Of a stretch of DNA of 64,000 nt, positions 56,440 through 64,000 are shown in pieces (the first letter of the stretch is position 1; each line of letters opens with the position of its first letter). The notes under the pieces are model-generated. The model had not been told where the DNA came from and ran no database searches. It was given only the letters and a program-made list of their open reading frames with translations. The stretch covers positions 124,001-188,000 of the forward strand of contig JNDT01002416.1 of NCBI GenBank assembly GCA_000697055.1, in the 5' to 3' direction. The position numbers and the translations under genes are program-made. Source of the DNA: Saksenaea vasiformis B4078. Its lineage: Eukaryota > Mucoromycota > Mucoromycetes > Mucorales > Saksenaeaceae.

Positions 56440-57330
56440 AGATGACTGGACATCAGCGAGCTAAGTCTTTACTGAACCTCTACAAAAGAATACCACATAA
56501 CAGTAAATATTTTAATTCAAACTCGTTCGCCTCGATCGGTATTGTAGAGAAGCACACATCCTATACGCGTCGTTCTGTAATCTTTTTCCTCGGTTTCTTG
56601 TCCTATGAACTTGCTAGTCATTGTCCTCAGCCGTTCGGTAGGAAAGAACGGAGCAAGTCTCCTTCTATTCCCAAGGAATGTCTGTGGTCCTTGATAGACG
56701 AGTAAATCACATCCTCGCATAAGCATGATTACGAGCGCCCCAGGTTATCCTCTTTATGATATCATATTAATCGAGTTATCGTATCGTGTTAAGCGTTTGT
56801 TAAAAGGAAAACGTTAGATTAAGAAACAATGAAAAAAAAATGTACCGTTGAAATGTGCTTGCGAGTTGTTTGGGTAGAGTACGCTTGCCATCCAAAATGC
56901 GGCATATTTATAGTGTCGTAGTGTCCATCCTATCGAAGATGTGTTCCATAACAGGAAGATCGGGATTAAGGTATTTGTTTACAGTGAGCATCTCTATATT
57001 GGACCACAATTATGCTTCATCCCTAAACCATGAAATGCCACCGGGACTGTTAACAAGGCGGTCCTGATACCGCAATAATTATTATCATGAATGCTTATCA
57101 CCGAGATAAACGTTCGCTAAAATTATGATTCCGGAATGACTGAATAATATAAATAGGCAGGTAAATCGAACGAAATAAAGAGATCCAACAGTCTTGAAGG
57201 ATCTTATCCGTTTCTCTTTCGTTAAACTCACTCAAATACCATACACAAGATAAACGCAAATGCTTTATGCCGGAGACATTGGTATACCATTCAGTGCGGT
57301 ATTATCGCGTATTTTATTTTTTGACGAAGC
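56440..57330. other. Intergenic, no supported gene
   Basis: About 0.9 kb of A/T-rich sequence between the MITE-like element and the 3' end of the PD-(D/E)XK gene. Short ORFs without motifs. Confidence 0.35.
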
Positions 57331-59686
57331 TTAGTTTCCGAGCTGCTCGGTAAACATCCTTTTTTGATGCATTCTGTAATATGCTACGGACCTTTGGATA
57401 GTGGATAAGATGAATAATTGGAATATAATATACTATTTGCAACTGTATGCGTACCTGTTCATCTGCAAGACGAATTGGAGAATCGAACGATGGGAGAACC
57501 ATAGTTGAACGCCTTGACTTTTCAGACGTTCGGATTGATTCTTTGCACAGCCTCCCCGATTTAAGGACAATCCCCTTGGTAGTAACGAATGCATTAGCTA
57601 AAACCATCACTTTGCGTCTCATGACACACCTGTAGCAGAGACATAACTTCAAAGGTGGACATCAAGACGTCAAGGTTATGGTGATCATGCGGTATATAAA
57701 AGATCCCCAGTTCCTTCATTCGATAAATGCCATGATACTTCAAATCCATCGAGTAAGCTAGGCATCTTACACCTACCCATAAGGTATTAAAATTATGGGC
57801 AGCAAGAAATCAGACTCTCAACCTTTGCAAACGATACCGCAAACTTCAATATCTTCACTATCAGCCCCGGCTCTTGTTGCTCTATCGATGCAATCTTTTA
57901 GACAATTAGCAATCTTTATGAAATCATTGCTAGAGGTGGATCGTGGCGCCTTGCACTCCACAAGAAGCAAAAGCTGACTCTTGTCACCGTCGAGTGTATG
58001 TATGCTAAAATCGCCTTTCTTGCCTTCTGAATCCGGTTCAAATGCCTGTCTTCTCTCCCGAGAGCCGCGAATCACACCATTTGCCCTATTATTTAATTAA
58101 TTACCCAGTGCCGGTTGTCACAATGTTGACGAATACCCTTCAGCATATATGAGCCTAGAATTCGGGAAAAACGTGTTGAGAATCGGGTGTAATGCTTGCT
58201 GTACGAAGGTATCTTCGTTAACGCAGTCAACAAAGAACGAGTCGCTGTACGCTTTTAGCCTAGTACACCCAAATTGTCAAAACGTTAGCTTAATATAAAT
58301 CGCTGACCGCAAATTTTTTCTTACAGTTGATCATATACGTCTTGATAGAGGACAGAGGATTCTTCTTGCCGTGCTAACCGCCATTCTCTTAAAACAGACT
58401 TCGCATAGTCATTACCTTTGCGTGCAGCCTAAGATTGCCGATATGTCATACCACGAATAAGAAACTATCCTTAACATGTCCCTACCGAATTTAGCTTAAG
58501 ACACCACTGAGCATCGTCTTCAGCTATTGATCCTAAGGGATACTCTGTCTTAACCGATTTAATAACCGTATCCCACGTAGATGGTTGAATCAGATGCCCA
58601 ATTGGTGCTGTATCGCTGATAAGAAATATGAAGTTCAAGGCTCTGTGTTAAGAATTTAGCTACAGTCTTCAGTTTGATCACAAATTTACAATTGATCGTA
58701 GACAGAGAGGTTGTTCAATTGTCGAGATTCTTCGACAACTTTATCACGATATTCCAAGAACTCTCTGGTGATATCCACTTCGTCCACAATCCACTGGTAC
58801 AGATTGTCAGAAGATATTAATATTTCCAACACGGACGGACAACGTACCTTGACAGCATCAGAAGGAAGCTCGTATTTTTCTAGTCCAGCGCCTACTAGAT
58901 AGTGTAGTCTAGGGTGACATGCTCGAATAATGCTAGAACTGTTTGTACTATCTTCGCTGTTCAGTTCAAAGGTAGGATCGCTTGATTCATCGGTTTCAAC
59001 AGTCGTTTCTCCCGAATAATGTCCCTGGTATTCATGAGTAAGTATTTCCGCCGCTGTATAATGATCGCATATGACCAGAGATTACCATAGTACCTTTGAT
59101 CGAAGTTTTTTGCTCGACAGCTGCTCTTCATTGCTCGCAACCTCTATCGGAGATTGGTCGTTCTCCGTTGGCGGTCTTTTTCGTGGCTCTATGGTGCTAC
59201 TATTAGCTCTCAAGATACAAAGTTCCAGAATATTCATACCCTTTCCCTTGCTTATATTGACTGTGTTTGCCGACCCTACAGCAGTACCGCCGTCCATCGC
59301 GAACACGTTCTGAATGAGCGGCTTTGTACCGTTCCAAGCCTCAACATCAGCCTAAACAGACACAATGTTAGAATAACACTTGACAAAATATAGTTGCAAT
59401 TATACACCTCCTCCAAAGCCATCAGACCATGCACATAAGTCTTAATCCAGCCTTCAAGAAAGGGATCATTTTTGATTTCTTTCAAGCAGCTGTGATATTT
59501 CTTGCGGATCGATGACTCTCTTGGTGGATTGCGCTTATCTTTTGTAAGATACTCTTTGAAAAAAACAAAACCCCACTTTGCGGCAGGTGTATCTTCGAAA
59601 AACTTCAAATTTGCATTAGCAGTCGGTGGCAACCTGGTGTCCATTCTACGTACTGTTTGCAAACGCATGACGGCATAACCGCTCAT
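57331..59686 (-). CDS. PD-(D/E)XK nuclease-like protein, 11 exons, function unknown
   Basis: Minus strand; all phases close: 59408-59686, 59094-59351, 58848-59024, 58690-58793, 58486-58615, 58325-58428, 58137-58259, 57823-58085, 57630-57772, 57455-57597, 57331-57391; 594 residues. N-terminal ~90 residues: basic helical domain (FFKEYLTKDKRNPP, YHSCLKEIKNDPF). Then a linker with KRPPTE and SSKKLRSK and an acidic stretch. Core: D417 in KKGDFSI, then a hydrophobic strand and E435-C-K437 in LLLLVECKAP, followed by SSNDFIKIANCLKDCID; this D...E-x-K arrangement is that of PD-(D/E)XK nucleases. After it come EVCGIVCKG, YSMDLKYHGIYRM and a C-terminal helical tail. Similar multi-exon genes occur in many copies in Mucoromycota as I recall them, but have no agreed function. 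No P-loop or transposase motif seen. It sits between a MITE-like repeat and a fresh tandem duplication. Start chosen at the first in-frame ATG of exon 1. Confidence 0.65.
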
Positions 59687-59754
59687 GAGTACATAGTCGG
59701 ACTTCAAAAAATATGACGTACAAATTTTCCAACATTCTTTTGGTCATGGTCGAA

Positions 59755-60778
59755 GACAAGGCTGGCTTCCGCATGGACGATGAGCAGTGGAAGGTATGGG
59801 CCCGAGTTCGCCCCTTACAGTGACTTGGTGGCTATCCCGTGCCATGACAATAGCGCCTTTCGCAAGAAAGCCGTGGTTCTGTTAGGGGATGAGTCGCAGG
59901 GAGCCTGGCTTGGTCTTCATGTCTTATTGAAGATGACAATACGGCTTCTATGTTCGAGGGAATATTGAAGGCATAGAACCCCGGTCAGAGCGCTTTGTAT
60001 AGCTAGGTGGCTATCCAAATGCCATGACAATAGCACCCTTCGCAAGAAGGCTGTGGCTTACAAGCGAAATTGCTCCCTGCTTGTCCTTGGTTGTTTCTGC
60101 ACGAATGCGTTTTTGCAAAGCTAAGTCTATTTTTTTTTGACGCACGGAGTATACTAACTCATGGAATTTCTAGACAGTAGTGGAACGTGTTCAATTTCAG
60201 TATGATGGCGCTTTTGGAACGATTATTTAGCAAGCTTGATTTCTGAGGATGGACAGACTCAATAAACGGACTAGGTGGCTTTTGGCCATGACAAGGCTGG
60301 CTTCCCATACACGATGGACAATGGAAGGTATGGGCCCGAGTTCGCCCCTTACAGTGACTTGGTGGCTATCCCGTGCCATGACAATAGCGCCTTTCGCAAG
60401 AAAGCCGTGGTTCTGTTAGGGGATGAGTCGCAGGGAGCCTGGCTTGGTCTTCATGTCTTATTGAAGATGACAATACGGCTTCTATGTTCGAGGGAATATT
60501 GAAGGCATAGAACCCCGGTCAGAGCGCTTTGTATAGCTAGGTGGCTATCCAAATGCCATGACAATAGCACCCTTCGCAAGAAGGCTGTGGCTTACAAGCG
60601 AAATTGCTCCCTGCTTGTCCTTGGTTGTTTCTGCACGAATGCGTTTTTGCAAAGCTAAGTCTATTTTTTTTTGACGCACGGAGTATACTAACTCATGGAA
60701 TTTCTAGACAGTAGCGGAACGTGCTCAACTTTAGTATGATGGCGATTTTGGAATGATTGTTTAGCAAGCGTGATTCTT
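59755..60778. repeat. Tandem duplication, two ~0.5-kb copies, offset 534
   Basis: Copy 1 (59755-60247) and copy 2 (60290-60778). 59788-60180 and 60322-60714 are identical by eye over 393 bases; the edges are diverged. Inside each copy a 50-base sub-repeat (GGTGGCTATCC...TGCCATGACAATAGC...CGCAAGAA-GC-GTGG) occurs twice, 179 bases apart. The frame DLVAIPCHDNSAFRKKAVV is open in both but has no known homologue. It begins right upstream of the PD-(D/E)XK gene start. Confidence 0.9.
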
Positions 60779-61080
60779 GCGTTACTACACACTACTTTTT
60801 CCATATCGTATTTGCTTCTAAGCGTCCATACATGACGTAGTTGGAAACCTCAATCTGTATCTAATGCAATTACTCTTTCTATTTTTTTCTTTATGGATCT
60901 TTATTTTAAAGGCAATACCTTTTATCAATGATCTTAATGAAAGTCGATAATCCTGCGGTGGTTATTAATAATCTTACAGGGAGAATTATAGTCACGGTAC
61001 TGTTTACCTCTTGATATGTAATATGCAGGCCAATTAAGAGACGAGACGGGAAAAGACTGATTCCCTTTTTTTTCTTTGAC
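60779..61080. other. Intergenic, A/T-rich
   Basis: No gene, repeat or RNA seen; T-rich tract at 60870-60900 and 61065-61076. Confidence 0.35.
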
Positions 61081-62110
61081 TCAATGCAAAATCAAACGCC
61101 TCCATACGCAAATATCCATACATAACTTGTGCAAATCATTCATGGACTTTCCGAGTAGGAGCTCGCGGCAGTATGCAACATTTATGGATGTCACATCCAA
61201 GGAACAGTGAAATGCGAGTGCAAACCAGAAGAACCATATATAGTCACTGTCTTCAAGGTAAATCATAGCGTCTCCTAATCCAAATCTTCAGTGGCTTGAA
61301 TTTTGATAATGCTAGTTGCGGGGTCGATTACCAAGACAATAGGAACGAATACGGCGTACGGATAATGCAGGTATCATCATTGTTGGTTACACGAGGAAGT
61401 CCAAGATCTCGGGGAACCACAATGATCGAGTACGGTTACTACCAGAAATGGTATCTAAGCTCAGAGAGCATCTGCTTGCTGAACCTTCCACGATGAGGCT
61501 CTGACAGATCCTAACATACCAAGGCACAAGACAAGCTTCAACAACCGATTTTTTTGTGACTTTAACAGCATTCTCATTGCTTTGATGCCTTCAGCAAACG
61601 ATAGAATCATCTTCAAGGAATCCGAAATGTTGCATTTAAAGTCATTTTCGATGACTTTTCTCTAGCACAATGGCCCATTATAAAACAATAACGCAAGTTT
61701 ACTTTTGTTCATAGCTCGTTTTCATCAGTTGATTCTCTTGATTTTGACTCATATCTGGGAAATATGGCTGTCTCCGTTTGGCCAGACCATCCCGCACTTC
61801 GTATTTGTATGGGAGAAATGTTCATCGAGAAACTCACAGATTTCCCGAAGTTCATGTCAATAATCTTGAAGTCAGCCGAGACGTTCTTAGATCCTAGTCT
61901 CTCCGCCTCTTTCGTAGGTTGGAACCGAGAATTTTTCTGTATCAAGCTGCATTGTGTCCTCACGAACTCGTAGAGCTCCTTAGATGCTCTAGCATAACTG
62001 GAGGATTCTCATCGACATGATAAAATGATCTTATTGTGTTCCGCAGGAAGAATACGCGTGCTGCCATACTTTGTATGCTTCTAGCACTGTGAACATGAAT
62101 CTCCGACTGC
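61081..62110 (-). CDS. Probable multi-exon hypothetical gene, boundaries uncertain
   Basis: Several coding-like minus-strand segments occur in order: about 61972-62110 (ILPAEHNKIILSC, ELYEFVRTQC), 61709-61963 (FQPTKEAERLGSKN, ADFKIIDMNFGKSVSFSMNI, IRSAGWSGQTETA), about 61510-61660 (NDFKCNISDSLKMILSFAEG), about 61385-61450 (LDTISGSNRTRSLWFPEIL) and 61081-61270 (DSDYIWFFWFALAFH ... ending at a stop). AG acceptors stand before several of them, but I could not close phase through all junctions. It may be an intact lineage-specific gene or a decayed one. No known domain. Base composition and intron style match the PD-(D/E)XK gene next door. Confidence 0.33.
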
Positions 62111-62592
62111 TTCACAGCAGCTGAGCTAATCTTGGCACAGGAGCCATACTATACAACTACTGCGTGTACGAGGTTACTGTTTCAACAGCTTCCATCTCAC
62201 CACCCAAGGGTTCAGGGCTATTATAGACATTAACGGCGTTGCTCCGCTGTTATACGTAAGAAAAGTGGTTATCCTTTTTGAAATGTATGTGGCACTGTAC
62301 TTTGAGCGTGTGAAATGGTAGGAGGAAAGTTTTACTTTATGGTTCTTGACGTGTCAAGCTTTGTGCGACAAGATTTCCATCTGATTTGCGACATCAACAT
62401 TTTTCCAAAAGCCGACGTTAATTTACGGAAAGAAAGTGTGTGCACCAGTCGCACATTTCTTCCTTTCTTCCGCTCTTTCTAATAAGGTATGGTCCAGCTG
62501 AGGAGCTCCGAGTACCGTTGTTTCCATATAAAGCAAACCATTTCTCATTCTTACGTTGCTGATAGCATAGTATTTCTTCTTTCTTTAGCAAA
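62111..62592. other. Intergenic; may hide 5' exons of the phospholipase gene
   Basis: No clear gene. 62489-62592 lies just upstream of the first confident phospholipase exon and may contain a further exon or leader. Confidence 0.3.
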
Positions 62593-64000
62593 ATGTTTTT
62601 TGAAGCAACCTACGTACCCTCACCACAGCTTTCCGCTACTTCTGTTGGTAAGAATACACAACGTTTTTTACTAGTGATCACTCATTCCTTGTTGTAGACG
62701 ATGATCCTAATCCACCTCCACTGTCACCGTCTTCCCCGATAGACTCACCCGCTGATGAAAATTTATCTGAAGTCCCTATCGACCACGTCATATTTATTAT
62801 TCATGCATGTATCCTTCTTCTTTTGCAACTTCTGCTAACACTTTTTTCTTTGTATAGGGTATTGGACAGGTAAACTGCATTGTCCGCTGCGGAGATGAAA
62901 AACAGCGTTCTCATGTGATTCTTGTATAGCAAACAGAACAGTACGGTCACCTTTATGAAAATAGCAAGTATAGACGTTTTATTTTTTACGTGGAACTTAC
63001 GAAGGATGATTAGTTGAAAATCTTCAAGAGGCTACAAGACAGGTCTTACAAGCCCGAGTGCCAGATCATAATGTGCGGATAGAATTGATACCCATCGAAT
63101 GGCATAGACATATCCATGATCAAGTGGACCCTATTATGAATCGGATCACCCTCAAATCCATACCAACTATTCGCCTAATTGAAAATGACTATCTAGCTGA
63201 CGTTTTGTACTACTTTTCTAAAGATCGAGGACAAAAAATCATCGACAACGTTACACAGCTACTCAATACATCCTACCGCAACTTTTTGGAAAAGCACCCT
63301 GATTTTAAAGGAGAAGTCGTGATGCTGGGCTATTCGTAAGTGATAAAACTTAAGGGCTTTTTACTGATGCGAATCGCTAGGTTGGGTGGAGCCATTATCT
63401 ATGATATTTTGTCCCACCAACGACAGCCAACACCTGAACAGGAACCGGCTTATCGTATGGTAGATTTTGTTGTTCCAAGATTGGAATTCAAACCGACTTA
63501 TTTTTTTACCTTGGGTTCACCTTTGGCTGCAGTGCTGACATTCAGAAACCAATCGCCGATCGATTATCACCCAGACCATGATATCATTTTTGAAAATTTG
63601 TTTCATCCCTTTGATCCTTTGGTAAGCTAGCTACTCCATTTTTCACTGTACTAACTCTGTCGCTATATAGGCCTATCGTTTTGAGCCATTAATCAATGAA
63701 TACTATACCGATCAGCCAGCCGTTTTGATTGATCGATCCGTCCCTTTGGGACCGTCCTTCTCGTTCCCTTCTATGCCATCCTTCCCCGGTCTTAATTTTT
63801 TCTCGTTCTTTTCCTGGAAAATGTCGTCCCAACAGTCCGAAGAACAGTTAAGAGACGCAACTGCGGCCGTTGCCAAAGGAGCGGAATGCGCGCAGCAAGA
63901 ACAAGACCAGACGAGCAACGTGACAGATATGGCGATGAACGATACGAATTCGGGTCTTATGTCCTCTGTCAATGCATTTTTGCAATATTTCACAAAAGGA
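62593..64000 (+). CDS. DDHD-domain phospholipase A1 (PA-PLA1 family), 3' end outside window
   Basis: Exons: 62593(?)-62650, 62700-62814, 62858-62869, 62930-62963, 63014-63335, 63381-63621, 63671-64000 (continues). Residues show VIFIIHG-IGQQTEQYGHLYEN (the HGIGQ segment of PA-PLA1), IPIEWHRHIH, and the lipase nucleophile elbow GYSLGG whose Ser codon is split by the intron at 63336. FTLGSPLAAVL and FHPFDPLAYRFEPL lead into the DDHD region, where zinc or metal ligands would follow beyond 64000. Human DDHD1/2 and yeast YOR022C hydrolyse phosphatidic acid or related lipids. Introns 62815-62857 and 62964-63013 have GC instead of GT donors, forced by the protein, and exon 62858-62869 encodes only G-I-G-Q. 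The 5' end is not settled; exon 1 start is a guess. Confidence 0.82.

Noticed and set aside
59780..60502. Real protein gene for the DLVAIPCHDNSAF frame in the tandem duplication
   Set aside because: The frame is short, ends at the same place in both copies, has no splice partners and lies in a nested repeat; equal conservation of coding and non-coding parts shows no coding constraint.
1..64000. tRNA or rRNA genes, CRISPR arrays, Shine-Dalgarno sites or operons
   Set aside because: No B-box/T-loop (GGTTCRANNCC) with a fitting cloverleaf, no rRNA core and no regularly spaced direct repeats with unique spacers. The genes are eukaryotic, so bacterial signals are not expected.

Overview
The window reads as nuclear DNA of an early-diverging fungus, most likely Mucoromycota (Mucorales-type). 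The reasons are many short GT-AG introns of about 45-75 bp, pyrimidine-rich leaders before start codons, fungal-type SSD1, ROM-type RhoGEF, ACC1 and CON7-like genes, and animal-like genes that ascomycete yeasts lack (CUL3, an NDUFAF8-like protein). No genus can be named from sequence alone. I found no rRNA, tRNA or CRISPR array. All gene models were spliced by eye and were accepted only when the reading phase closed across every intron.

Layout. 1-2.6 kb: an intron-rich gene for a Fanzor (eukaryotic TnpB-like, RNA-guided RuvC nuclease). It looks broken in raw ORFs but splices into one open frame with all three catalytic acids. 2.6-10.4 kb: a small mitochondrial protein, an eIF4E-family protein with a long disordered N-terminus, an unknown protein, a two-RRM protein and an NDUFAF8-like complex I assembly factor. 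11.9-14.8 kb: CUL3 in 12 exons. 15.8-17.9 kb: a MACPF-like plus Sel1-repeat protein with a frameshifted tail. 19.1-20.9 kb: a nuclear-encoded mitochondrial uS3 and a CCCH/RWD-like protein. 24.2-28.2 kb: SSD1. 30.4-31.7 kb: a CON7-like zinc-finger factor. 33-39.8 kb: ACC1. 40.4-41.2 kb: RPL19, with an intron inside its start codon. 42.4-50.9 kb: a DEP-RhoGEF-PH-CNH protein, a ketopantoate-reductase-like enzyme, an ATS1-like RCC1 protein and an AlaX-type tRNA editing protein.

51-62 kb is accessory and repeat-rich. It holds dispersed gene fragments, duplicated blocks, a short cysteine-rich secreted-protein relict, a minisatellite, a 186-bp MITE-like inverted repeat, an intact 11-exon gene with a PD-(D/E)XK nuclease-like core, and a near-perfect 0.5-kb tandem duplication. 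62.6-64 kb is a DDHD/PA-PLA1 phospholipase gene that runs off the right edge and uses two GC-AG introns.

The core genes are unlinked housekeeping functions (translation and its control, lipid synthesis and turnover, cell-wall and Rho signalling, ubiquitin ligation, mitochondrial assembly), and no operon-like logic is expected. The most interesting content is at the two ends: the Fanzor on the left, and the PD-(D/E)XK gene in its repeat-rich surroundings on the right.
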